A stretch of 5,891 bases of DNA from Leptolyngbyaceae cyanobacterium SM1_3_5 (GCA_012031475.1 JAAUTJ010000340.1:1-5891), one strand, 5' to 3'. Numbered from the stretch's first letter, positions 1 through 5,713 are shown. The notes: generated by a model from the letters alone, not told the origin. Translations and numbers: made by a program.

Positions 1-2
1 GC

Positions 3-917
3 CCGACACCCCGACACCCAATCCCCCCCATACTGACCCCGACCAAAATTCGCCTGCCGCGCTTCTTCGCTTCCCCGTCTCGCAACTTGTCTAGCTGGAT
101 GATGTGGATTGGGCTAGGGATTACGCTGCTGTTTGTGCTGGTGGCAATTTTTGCTCCGGTCATGCAGTCGATCGACTGGCTGCGCGATCCCACTGAAACG
201 CTGACCAATCCGGTTCATGTGCCACCCGGAAGAGAATACTGGTTTGGCACGAGTCGGCAGGGCTATGACGTATTTTCGCGGACGCTGTTTGGAACACAGG
301 CCGCTTTGCAGGTCGTCGTTCTGGCAACATTGCTGAGTTTGATCGTCGGTGTGCCGCTGGGGATGGTGAGCGGCTATTTGGGTGGCAAGCTCGATCGCAT
401 CCTGCTGTTTTTGATGGATACGCTTTACACGCTGCCCGGACTGCTGCTGTCGGTGACGCTGGCGTTTATTGTCGGGCGCGGCGTGGTGAATGCGGCGATC
501 GCGCTGAGCATTGCTTACGTGCCGCAGTATTACCGAGTCGTCCGCAATCACACGGTCAGCGTCAAGACGGAACTGTTTGTCGAAGCGGCGCAGGCAATGG
601 GCGCAAACACCTGGGCAGTTTTGTCGCGCTATTTGTTCTTCAACGTGATTCAGAGCGTCCCGGTGCTGTTCACGCTCAACGCCGCCGACGCTGCTTTGAC
701 CTTGGGCGGACTGGGATTTCTCGGCTTGGGCTTGCCCGAACAAACGCCGGAATGGGGGCAAGATCTGCGGCAAGCACTCGACGCGCTGCCGACTGGAATT
801 TGGTGGACAGCGCTGTTTCCCGGTTTGGCGCTGACGCTGCTGGTCGTTGGGCTGTCGCTGGTGGGCGAAGGGTTGAACGATTTGATCAATCCGCTGGCGC
901 GACGAGAATCCAAATGA
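3..917 (+). CDS. ABC transporter permease, OppC/DppC type (5' partial)
   Basis: Inner-membrane permease subunit of a peptide/nickel-type ABC importer. It would pair with a DppB-like permease, two ATPases and a binding protein, none of which is in the window. Numbering from the TTG at 87, there are about six hydrophobic segments (near 7-27, 72-95, 104-128, 130-148, 192-214, 242-262). The OppC-type element FGTSRQGYDVFSR is at 53-65, the EAA loop that contacts the ATPase at 166-172 (EAAQAMG), and the C-terminal family blocks LGFLGLGLPEQTPEWG at 209-224 and GEGLNDLINP at 260-269. The frame has no stop back to base 3, and the codons before 87 (ending RLPRFFASPSRNL) look like the usual cytoplasmic N-terminus. 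I therefore treat the gene as starting left of the window rather than at the TTG. The C-terminal end is complete. The family is certain, but the substrate (peptide, nickel or other) cannot be read from a permease alone. Confidence 0.93.
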   Translation, partial: PTPRHPIPPILTPTKIRLPRFFASPSRNLSSWMMWIGLGITLLFVLVAIFAPVMQSIDWLRDPTETLTNPVHVPPGREYWFGTSRQGYDVFSRTLFGTQAALQVVVLATLLSLIVGVPLGMVSGYLGGKLDRILLFLMDTLYTLPGLLLSVTLAFIVGRGVVNAAIALSIAYVPQYYRVVRNHTVSVKTELFVEAAQAMGANTWAVLSRYLFFNVIQSVPVLFTLNAADAALTLGGLGFLGLGLPEQTPEWGQDLRQALDALPTGIWWTALFPGLALTLLVVGLSLVGEGLNDLINPLARRESK

Positions 918-1003
918 TTTGCGATCGACGAACGGCAAACCATCCCGACGGCAAGGCAATTTTGGAGAAAACTGCTGAACTGCTGTCGCCTCTGGGCGGC
1001 TAA
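914..1003 (+). CDS. possible 29-residue micro-ORF overlapping the permease stop
   Basis: An ATG at 914 overlaps the permease stop codon in an ATGA arrangement typical of translational coupling. It opens a 29-codon frame (MICDRRTANHPDG... ending SPLGG) that stops with TAA at 1001. I recognise no family. There is no clear Shine-Dalgarno beyond a weak GAGA-like stretch near 904-908, and nothing shows that the frame is conserved. It fills most of the 119-bp gap before the YdcF gene. It may be a chance frame; I list it only because of the start/stop overlap. Confidence 0.12.
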   Translation: MICDRRTANHPDGKAILEKTAELLSPLGG

Positions 1004-1036
1004 CGGTATGCTAGTGCTGTTCGGTTGAGATACTTT

Positions 1037-1645
1037 ATGCGATCGCGCACTGCCTTCAATTCTTCGCCGCGCCGTTCCATTCGGCACAAAGGAAAAAAGC
1101 TGCGGCTGTGGCCTGCGATTTTGGCAGGGCTGACAGTTCTGATGGGCTACGATCAGATTCGCGGCTGGCTCGATCGACCGCAGGCGATTTTGGTGCTGGG
1201 CGGATCGCCCGATCGCGAAGTGTTCGCCGCCGATTTTGCCCTAGACCATCCCGATTTGCCGATTTGGGTGTCGTCCGGCAGCAATCCTGAATATGCCGAT
1301 GCCGTCTTTGCCGATGCCGGAATCGACCCGCAGCGCATTCATTTGGACTACGAGGCGATCGATACCGTCACCAATTTCACCACGCTCGTCGATCAGTTCA
1401 AAGCGCAGGGCATCGACAATATTTATCTGGTCACGTCCGACTTTCACATGCGACGCGCCAGAGTGATCGGCACGATCGTTTTGGGCAGTCGCGGCATTGA
1501 TTTTGAACCGATCGCCATTCCGTCCGATCGCCCGCCAGAATCGATCGACAAAGCCATCCGCGACGGAGCCAGAGCCGTTCTTTGGGTGACAACCGGACAA
1601 ACCGGGTCAGAAATTGGCGAATTCTTCAGCCAGCATTTTCGCTAG
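1037..1645 (+). CDS. YdcF/ElyC/SanA-family (DUF218) membrane-anchored protein
   Basis: 202 residues from the ATG at 1037. Residues 1-24 are strongly basic, followed by one hydrophobic segment (about 25-37, WPAILAGLTVLMG), which suggests an N-terminal anchor with the rest outside the cytoplasm. The DUF218 fold follows: ILVLGGSPDR at 51-60, the SSGSN segment at 79-83, AIDTVTNF at 107-114 (corresponding to the family's A-x-(N/D)-T-x-x-N element), and LVTSDFHMRRA at 131-141, the most diagnostic block. Relatives such as SanA and ElyC affect envelope integrity and peptidoglycan synthesis; the exact biochemical activity of this branch is not established. A TTG at 1025 would add four residues, but I prefer the ATG. 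A weak TATGCT at 1007-1012 could be a -10 box, without a convincing -35. The gene converges on rsfS. Confidence 0.85.
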   Translation: MRSRTAFNSSPRRSIRHKGKKLRLWPAILAGLTVLMGYDQIRGWLDRPQAILVLGGSPDREVFAADFALDHPDLPIWVSSGSNPEYADAVFADAGIDPQRIHLDYEAIDTVTNFTTLVDQFKAQGIDNIYLVTSDFHMRRARVIGTIVLGSRGIDFEPIAIPSDRPPESIDKAIRDGARAVLWVTTGQTGSEIGEFFSQHFR

Positions 1646-1657
1646 GGCGATCGTCAC

Positions 1658-1686
1658 AAAAAAGCCAGGAAATCAATTTCCTGGCT
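1658..1686 (-). terminator. rho-independent terminator for the minus-strand rsfS transcript
   Basis: A perfect 10-bp stem pairs AGCCAGGAAA (1663-1672) with TTTCCTGGCT (1677-1686) around a 4-base loop. On the plus strand six A's (1658-1663) precede it, so on the minus strand the hairpin runs straight into six T's, the classic intrinsic terminator layout. No T-run follows on the plus strand, so it is oriented for transcription arriving from rsfS, about 150 bases beyond that gene's stop. It may also hinder read-through from the YdcF gene, whose stop is only 12 bases away. Confidence 0.8.
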
Positions 1687-1695
1687 GAAAGCTGA

Positions 1696-1713
1696 AACCC
1701 ATTGAAATGGGTT
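1696..1713. repeat. inverted repeat (second hairpin) in the convergent spacer
   Basis: AACCCAT (1696-1702) and ATGGGTT (1707-1713) form a perfect 7-bp stem around the tetraloop TGAA, nine bases from the terminator hairpin. Read on the minus strand it comes just before the terminator and is followed by only a short TTT. It is probably an accessory mRNA 3'-end hairpin. An alternative pairing is possible between AAACCCATTG (1695-1704) and CAATGGTTT (1719-1727), with one bulged C. Confidence 0.5.
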
Positions 1714-1777
1714 AAATCCAATGGTTTAAATGCATCATCTGCAAGGTTTTAATCCGTTTTGGGACTTTCGCCGTTAG

Positions 1778-1796
1778 CCCGAAATTGATTTCAGGG
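1778..1796. repeat. imperfect hairpin just downstream of rsfS
   Basis: CCCGAAA (1778-1784) pairs with TTTCAGGG (1789-1796) with one bulged A and loop TTGA. Its core GAAATTGATTTC (1781-1792) is the exact reverse complement of 1669-1680, the core of the terminator hairpin, so the convergent spacer carries a 12-bp inverted repeat across about 100 bases. It lacks a T-run. Its role is unknown. Confidence 0.4.
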
Positions 1797-1833
1797 TGGG
1801 CGTGGCTCACTTGGTTCAATTGCAGGGCGATCG

Positions 1834-2241
1834 CTAGCCGTTGACAAGCTGCGTTGCGGCGAAGCTCGTCCGCTCCGCATGACCCCAAAAGGACTCAAGG
1901 CTGTAGAATTCGCGCTCTTCCGGCATGAAGACATGCACAATTAGGTCGCCGTAGTCGAGCAGCAGCCAGTTTCCGCCCGCCTGACCTTCCTTTTGAGCAG
2001 GCAGCCGACCAAACTCCGTCTCGATCGCATCCTCGATCGAACGGGCGATCGCTCGCACCTGCGCCTGAGAAAAGCCCGTCACCACCACAAAATAATCGGC
2101 CAGATACGACACTTCGCTGACGTTGAGCAGCACAATGTCGCCCCCTTTGCGATCGTCTGCGGCTTTGGCGCTTGCCAAGGCCAGATCGTAGGCGCTAGCG
2201 GTGGTAGATGCGGCGGATTGGAGTGGAAAGTGATTTGACAT
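1834..2241 (-). CDS. rsfS: ribosomal silencing factor RsfS (Iojap/DUF143)
   Basis: RsfS binds ribosomal protein uL14 on the 50S subunit and blocks joining with 30S, lowering translation when nutrients are short. From the ATG at 2241 the protein is 135 residues. Family blocks are clear: AADDRKGGDIVLLNV (27-41), SYLADYFVVVTGFS (45-58), QVRAIARSIED (61-71), NWLLLDYGDLIVHVF (91-105) and EEREFYSLESFWG (108-120). An in-frame ATG at 2289 would add 16 residues (MPIASFDSLQDFSRHS), but residues 1-26 from the inner start already give the usual short, variable N-terminus before AADDRKG. Neither start has a good Shine-Dalgarno, so the choice rests on family length. The gene lies downstream of yqeK on the same strand with a 157-base gap, and its TAG stop overlaps a HIP1 palindrome. 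Transcription likely ends at the hairpin at 1658-1686. Confidence 0.95.
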   Translation of the reverse strand: MSNHFPLQSAASTTASAYDLALASAKAADDRKGGDIVLLNVSEVSYLADYFVVVTGFSQAQVRAIARSIEDAIETEFGRLPAQKEGQAGGNWLLLDYGDLIVHVFMPEEREFYSLESFWGHAERTSFAATQLVNG

Positions 2242-2398
2242 AGAGTGTCTGGAAAAATCCTGTAGTGAATCGAAACTTGCGATAGGCATGTAGCGGGAAA
2301 AAAGTTAGCGATCCCAATGGGGGGATGCTCACATGATAGTGAATTGCAGCCTGGTAAAGCGTGTAGAAATCTGAACAAATGCGATCGCAATTGCTGTA
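2242..2398 (-). other. yqeK-rsfS intergenic spacer
   Basis: The 157 bases between the yqeK stop and the preferred rsfS start hold a HIP1 copy (2381-2388), a short palindrome-like stretch around 2312-2327 (ATCCC ... GGGAT) and the upstream alternative rsfS ATG at 2287-2289. There is no T-run terminator and no convincing promoter. The gap is long for a tight operon, so rsfS may have its own promoter or be co-transcribed with a long leader; the sequence does not decide. Confidence 0.4.
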
Positions 2399-3025
2399 TC
2401 AAGGGGTTGCACCCGATCGCCCAAACTGCTGCAAAAACCAGTTGCGCGTCTGCAAAGCGCGGGGATGAATTAAACGGCGAGCCGCAATCAAAAATTGAAA
2501 TGAAGCGTCACAATTCATCCACACCGCTTGATGCAGATGCTCAAAGCTGGCCTGACGTAGCACGTTCAGTTCGGGCGTTTGGCCGCGTCCAGGTTCCAGG
2601 CTATCGGCCAGAAAGACGACGCAGCTTAAATCGTCCATTCCCGGTCGTCCCAAAGTGTGATTGGCGATCGCTGCCAAAATTTGTGCATTCGTGATGCCAA
2701 ATTCGTCTCGCGCTGACGATCGCCCGACATCGGCATGAAGCAAATGCGGATTCGCCTCATCCACCGGATCAAGCAGCAAACCTTCCGCCCGCGCCATTTC
2801 CAGCAGCCGCTTTGACTTGAAATACTTGGCGAGGTCATGCATCAAGGCCGCCTGAGCCGCTTTTTCCACATCAAGCTGGTGGTGACGAGCCAGATCGATC
2901 GCCATCTGCTCAACGCCCAAAATATGCTCAATTCGAGCAGGCGGCACATTCTCCGCAAGCCAGTCGAGGACGCGCTGCCGCAATGGAGTCGAAGCTGTTT
3001 GAGAAACCGTTTGAGAAACCGTCAT
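2399..3025 (-). CDS. yqeK: YqeK-type HD-domain hydrolase (bis(5'-nucleosyl)-tetraphosphatase, symmetrical, family)
   Basis: A metal-dependent HD-superfamily protein. Bacillus and other YqeK proteins cleave Ap4A symmetrically to two ADP, limiting this stress-linked dinucleotide in the cytoplasm. The 208 residues show RIEHILGVEQMA (31-42, His34), the HD dyad in LMHDLAK (61-67, His63-Asp64), LLHADVG (95-101, His97), AIANHTLGRPGM (119-130, His123) and FLADSLEPGR (138-147, Asp141). This is a complete set of metal ligands, so it should be active. The first residues MTVSQTVSQTAS precede the fold and contain a tandem VSQT repeat. The ATG at 3025 is the natural start, though its Shine-Dalgarno is weak. 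It sits upstream of rsfS on the same strand, as in many bacteria where nadD, yqeK and rsfS cluster. It is divergent from the acyl-ACP synthetase. Confidence 0.93.
   Translation of the reverse strand: MTVSQTVSQTASTPLRQRVLDWLAENVPPARIEHILGVEQMAIDLARHHQLDVEKAAQAALMHDLAKYFKSKRLLEMARAEGLLLDPVDEANPHLLHADVGRSSARDEFGITNAQILAAIANHTLGRPGMDDLSCVVFLADSLEPGRGQTPELNVLRQASFEHLHQAVWMNCDASFQFLIAARRLIHPRALQTRNWFLQQFGRSGATP
2997..3020 (-). repeat. two tandem 12-bp repeats at the yqeK 5' end
   Basis: GTTTGAGAAACC occurs twice back to back (2997-3008 and 3009-3020, plus-strand reading), immediately inside the yqeK start codon. Each unit encodes VSQT, so the copy number can vary in steps of four residues without breaking the frame. 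It lies outside the HD fold. Confidence 0.85.
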
Positions 3026-3187
3026 GCTTTCATTTTAGCGATCGCCCTGCATCCAGGAATCGGACAGGATGGAGAGAATACCGATTGGGGGATCGATTGT
3101 GACAGTCAAAAATTTTCAATAGGGCGATCGCCATTCTGCATCGTCCGTAAGTCACACTATTTCATAGCGGTTTTGCGGAGAAAAAAG
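3026..3187. promoter_or_regulatory. divergent yqeK / aas intergenic region
   Basis: This 162-bp region must carry the start signals of both divergent genes. It contains two HIP1 copies (3038-3045 and 3124-3131). GTGACA at 3099-3104 resembles a -35 box for the plus strand, but no good -10 hexamer follows at the right distance. I cannot place either promoter with confidence. Confidence 0.35.
3177..3180 (+). promoter_or_regulatory. Shine-Dalgarno of the aas-like gene
   Basis: GGAG is followed by seven bases (AAAAAAG) and the ATG at 3188. This is the best-spaced ribosome binding site in the first five kilobases. It fixes the start at 3188, against the in-frame codons that run upstream into yqeK. 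Confidence 0.75.
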
Positions 3188-3913
3188 ATGCATTCCACGT
3201 CTGCCGAGTTCAACTACAGCACAGCCCAATCGATTCCTGAAATTTGGCCGCGTCTGGTGCAGCGAGCCGATGTTGCCAACGTGGTTGCCGTTCAAGATCC
3301 GCATAGTCAGCCGCCGATGTCGCTGACCTATCGCGAACTGTATGAGCAGATGCGCCTGTTTGCTGCTGGCTTGCAGGCGATGGGCATTCGAGCAGGCGAT
3401 CACGTCGCGCTGTTTGCCGATAATAGTCCGCGCTGGCTGGTTGCTGATCAGGGCATTATGACGGCGGGCGCGGCGGATGCAGTGCGCGGAACGCAGGCCG
3501 ATCGCTCCGAACTGCTTTTCATCCTGGAACACAGCGACAGCGTTGCCCTCGTCGTGCAAGACCAAGCCACGCTGAAGAAGTTGGGCGCAGAAATCGATCG
3601 CCTCCCCTTGCGGTTCATCGTTTTGCTCAGCGACGAACCGCCTGCTGCTTCTCATTCCGCTAAAATCTTGAACTTCGCGCAACTGCTCGATCTGGGGAAA
3701 TCGCAGCCGCTTCAGCCTGCCCCCCGGACGCGCCAAGACCTCGCCACGCTGATGTACACGTCGGGCACGTCCGGCCAGCCGAAAGGCGTGATGCTCAGTC
3801 ACGGAAATTTGCTCTCGCAGGTGGAGAATATTCCCGCTGTTGCTCAGCCTTTCGCCCGGAGAAAAAGTTTTGAGCATTCTTCCGATTTGGCACAGCTACG
3901 AGCGATCGTTTGA
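3188..3913 (+). CDS. N-terminal fragment of the Aas-like synthetase (as read)
   Basis: Frame from the ATG at 3188 to the first stop at 3911-3913, 241 codons, of which the first 221 are genuine synthetase sequence. It carries the N-terminal subdomain of AMP-binding enzymes: LTYRELYEQM (46-55), GIRAGDHVALFADNSPRW (66-83), DAVRGTQADRSELLFILEHS (97-116) and the phosphate-binding signature YTSGTSGQPKGVMLSHGNL at 190-208. The last 20 residues (FARRKSFEHSS...) are out-of-frame read-through after the TTT at 3850-3852. Alone it lacks the YGLTET, GD and lysine elements needed for adenylation. Confidence 0.7.
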   Translation: MHSTSAEFNYSTAQSIPEIWPRLVQRADVANVVAVQDPHSQPPMSLTYRELYEQMRLFAAGLQAMGIRAGDHVALFADNSPRWLVADQGIMTAGAADAVRGTQADRSELLFILEHSDSVALVVQDQATLKKLGAEIDRLPLRFIVLLSDEPPAASHSAKILNFAQLLDLGKSQPLQPAPRTRQDLATLMYTSGTSGQPKGVMLSHGNLLSQVENIPAVAQPFARRKSFEHSSDLAQLRAIV

Positions 3914-5081
3914 ATACTTCATCTTTTCGCGCGGCTGTACGCAGATTTACACGAACATTCGCCACGTCAAGCAGGACTTGAAGAACTTCCAGCCCTACTA
4001 CATGGTCAGCGTTCCGCGCATCTGGGAATCCGTCTATGAAGGCGTCCAGAAAACCTTTCGCGACCAGCCATTGAGCAAGCAAAAGCTGATCGATCGCTTC
4101 TTCAAAATCAGCCAGCGCTACGTCTGTGCGCGTCGCGTCGTCCAAAATCTCAACTTGAGCAACCTGAATCCTTCCGCGATCGATCGCTTGATCGCCACGA
4201 TTCAAATGATCGCGCTCTGGCCGCTGCACAAGCTGGGCGATCGCATTGTCTACGGCAAAGTGCGAGCGGCGACGGGCGGCAAACTGCAATTTATCGTCAG
4301 CGGCGGCGGATCGATCGCGGACTATCTCGAAGACTTCTATGAAATCGTCGGCATCGACATCTTGGGCGGCTATGGCCTGACCGAAACTTCGCCCGTCACC
4401 CATGCCCGCCGACCCTGGCGAAATCTGCGCGGGGCAGATGGTCAGCCGCTTCCGCACACCGAAGTCAAAATCGTCGATGTCGAAACGCGCCATCCGCTGC
4501 CACCCGGACAGCGCGGACTCGTCTTGCTGCGCGGACAGCAGATCATGCAGGGCTACTACAAAAGTCCCGAATACACTGCCAAGGCGATCGACTCGGAAGG
4601 CTGGTTCGACAGCGGCGATCTGGGTCTTGTCACCGAACAAGACGACTTGGTGATCACCGGACGCGCCAAAGATACGATCGTCCTCACGAATGGCGAAAAC
4701 ATCGAGCCGCAGCCGATCGAAAATGCCTGCCTCCGCAGTCCGTTTGTCGATCAAATTATGCTGGTCGGGCAGGATGAGCGATCGCTCGGCGCTTTGATTG
4801 TTCCCAACGTCGAAGCGCTGAAAGTGTGGGCGATCGAGCAGGGAACCGAATTTAGCGAAGATGGCAAGACCGGATTGACACTGGGCAGTCCGCAGGTGCA
4901 GGAGCTTTTCAAGCAAGAACTGCTGCGCGAAGTCAAAAACCGACCGGGATATCGAGGGGACGATCGCATCGGTGTTTTCCGCATTCTTAGCGAACCCTTC
5001 ACAATCGAGAACGGCATGATGACGCAGACGCTAAAAGATTCGCCGCCAAGTTGTGATGCAGCGCTATCGCGATATGATTGA
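3840..5081 (+). CDS. C-terminal fragment of the Aas-like synthetase (as read)
   Basis: Continuation of the same enzyme in the next frame, open from a TTG at 3840 that is unlikely to be a real start (no ribosome binding site, and it lies inside the upstream coding sequence). True synthetase sequence begins near 3852 (SPGEKVLSILP). Counting from 3840: YTNIRHVKQDL (37-47), MVSVPRIWESVYEGV (55-69), GGYGLTETSP (176-185, adenine/acyl contact), GWFDSGDLG (254-262, ribose-binding Asp) and the Aas-typical GRAKDTIVLTNGENIEP (274-290). NGMMTQTLK ends at Lys399, which corresponds to the catalytic lysine of the C-terminal lid. The final 14 residues after that lysine are out of frame because of G5037. Confidence 0.7.
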   Translation: MLSLSPGEKVLSILPIWHSYERSFEYFIFSRGCTQIYTNIRHVKQDLKNFQPYYMVSVPRIWESVYEGVQKTFRDQPLSKQKLIDRFFKISQRYVCARRVVQNLNLSNLNPSAIDRLIATIQMIALWPLHKLGDRIVYGKVRAATGGKLQFIVSGGGSIADYLEDFYEIVGIDILGGYGLTETSPVTHARRPWRNLRGADGQPLPHTEVKIVDVETRHPLPPGQRGLVLLRGQQIMQGYYKSPEYTAKAIDSEGWFDSGDLGLVTEQDDLVITGRAKDTIVLTNGENIEPQPIENACLRSPFVDQIMLVGQDERSLGALIVPNVEALKVWAIEQGTEFSEDGKTGLTLGSPQVQELFKQELLREVKNRPGYRGDDRIGVFRILSEPFTIENGMMTQTLKDSPPSCDAALSRYD

Positions 5082-5097
5082 CGAGATGTTCGCCTGA

Positions 5098-5164
5098 GCC
5101 TGAATTAACACGGGTTTAAGGGCGATCGATCAGTTCTCTTAAACGCATTTCTTAAACGCACCTC
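5098..5164 (+). promoter_or_regulatory. aas-ylqD spacer with three CTTAAAC elements
   Basis: TCTTAAACGCA occurs twice (5137-5147 and 5150-5160) with a 13-bp period, and the inverse GTTTAAG lies at 5114-5120, able to pair with either copy. The second copy ends four bases before the ATG at 5165, where a ribosome binding site would be expected, and no Shine-Dalgarno is visible. The elements could be an operator or a hairpin that hides the start; both are inference. No T-run terminator for the upstream gene is seen. Confidence 0.35.
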
Positions 5165-5710
5165 ATGGAAGTCACGAAACCTCATCTGCTCCTGAAAAGA
5201 GCCGTTAATGTGAAAGCCGTTGTGACGGATCGATGGAAAGCAGAGGTGCAGCAGCAGCTACAGGCGCAAATTAATCAGCTTGACTCGCAGCTTCAGCAGC
5301 TAGACGGGCAGGGTCAGCGGATGGCAGCGGAAGTTCAGCGGCAAAGTCCGCAGCCAAACGATCCGGCCATCACGCAGCAGGTCAGCAACATTCAGCTTCA
5401 GGTCAACCAAAAGAAAAGCGAAATCCTGGAAAAGAAAAATCAGATTCTTCAGCAGCTCCAGCAGGTACAGCTTCTTGAGATGGACCAAGAAGTTGGACAA
5501 GGACAAATTGAAGGGCTTTTTCGGGTAGAAACTGGCGATAACCTGATCAGCAAAATGCAGGTTGAAGTCCTGTTGCGGGATGGGGTTGTCCAAGAAATTC
5601 GTGGAGAGCTTGGTTCCCCGGTGTGCTACATGCTACCCGCGCGCTCGACACGAATCGCAGGCGTACCTACCAAGTCCCCAGTAGAACCGGTCCCGGTTGC
5701 AGGAGCGTAG
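5165..5710 (+). CDS. YlqD-family coiled-coil protein with atypical C-terminal tail
   Basis: Matches the YlqD family, small proteins common in cyanobacteria and Firmicutes with no established function. Residues 1-30 (MEVTKPHLLLKRAVNVKAVV, then TDRWKAEVQQ) are the conserved cyanobacterial start. Residues 24-60 and 68-108 are rich in Gln, Leu, Lys and Glu in a heptad-like pattern, predicting two coiled-coil helices separated by a Pro-rich turn (62-67). FRVETGDNL (119-127) and KMQVEVLLRDGVVQEIRGEL (130-149) form the C-terminal beta-type segment, where the family normally ends after RGE(I/L). Here 32 further residues follow (GSPVCYMLPAR... VPVAGA), Pro/Val/Ala-rich, unlike the rest and without a motif I know. 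This tail may be sequence joined on downstream rather than native. No Shine-Dalgarno precedes the ATG. There are no membrane segments or signal peptide. Confidence 0.85.
   Translation: MEVTKPHLLLKRAVNVKAVVTDRWKAEVQQQLQAQINQLDSQLQQLDGQGQRMAAEVQRQSPQPNDPAITQQVSNIQLQVNQKKSEILEKKNQILQQLQQVQLLEMDQEVGQGQIEGLFRVETGDNLISKMQVEVLLRDGVVQEIRGELGSPVCYMLPARSTRIAGVPTKSPVEPVPVAGA
5701..5705 (+). promoter_or_regulatory. Shine-Dalgarno of the PhyH-like gene, within the ylqD 3' end
   Basis: AGGAG (in GCAGGAG) stands eight bases before the ATG at 5714. The YlqD stop TAG at 5708-5710 falls in the spacer. This strong site contrasts with the weak or absent ribosome binding sites of most genes to its left. Confidence 0.7.
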
Positions 5711-5713
5711 CCC

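Larger units (their letters stand above)
495..4785. repeat. dispersed HIP1 palindromes GCGATCGC
   Basis: Ten exact copies start at 495, 1039, 1827, 2045, 2381, 2664, 3038, 3124, 4237 and 4778, in genes and spacers alike, with many one-base variants containing CGATCG. Such density is a hallmark of many cyanobacterial genomes and is linked to DNA methylation at CGATCG. No exact copy occurs in the last 1.1 kb. Confidence 0.9.
3188..5097 (+). pseudogene. aas: Aas-type long-chain acyl-ACP/acyl-CoA synthetase, disrupted by two frameshifts
   Basis: Ignoring two extra bases, this is one complete adenylate-forming enzyme of 635 residues, about normal for cyanobacterial Aas. Aas activates free fatty acids with ATP and loads them onto ACP, recycling fatty acids released from membrane lipids. 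The first disruption is in the TTT at 3850-3852: dropping one T joins ...NIPAVAQP to SPGEKVLSILP. The second is G5037: dropping it turns LKDSPP into LKIRRQVVMQRYRDMIDEMFA and moves the stop from 5079-5081 to 5095-5097. With both repaired, every family block is present in order and no internal stop remains. As written, translation from 3188 ends at 3913 before most of the adenylation domain. The clean sequence on both sides argues for very recent inactivation or sequencing errors rather than old decay. Cyanobacteria often have only one such gene, which favours error. Confidence 0.85.

Noticed and set aside
114..959. 281-codon minus-strand frame opposite the permease
   Set aside because: It is Gln/Arg/His-rich and low in complexity, the antisense of a hydrophobic membrane protein, with no recognisable motif.
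752..1003. 83-codon plus-strand frame across the permease 3' end
   Set aside because: Most of it is the permease read in another frame, with Arg/Ala-rich composition. Only its last 29 codons, from the ATG at 914, were kept as a low-confidence micro-ORF.
3152..3165. NtcA-like site GTA-N8-TAT upstream of the synthetase
   Set aside because: The second half-site differs from TAC and no -10 hexamer lies at the expected distance, so chance is the simpler explanation.
2837..3187. Upstream in-frame extension of the synthetase
   Set aside because: It overlaps the start of yqeK on the other strand and does not resemble a synthetase; the GGAG-spaced ATG at 3188 gives the normal N-terminus.
3152..3877. 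241-codon minus-strand frame opposite the N-terminal half of the synthetase
   Set aside because: It is the antisense shadow of a clear family match, and no ribosome binding site or motif supports it.
495..4785. Regularly recurring GCGATCGC as a possible CRISPR-like or array structure
   Set aside because: Spacing is irregular and copies lie inside genes; this is the ordinary cyanobacterial HIP1 repeat.
3795..4916. 373-codon minus-strand frame opposite the synthetase
   Set aside because: The plus strand carries unmistakable adenylate-forming enzyme motifs over the same bases; the minus-strand product resembles no family and is a shadow of GC-rich coding sequence.
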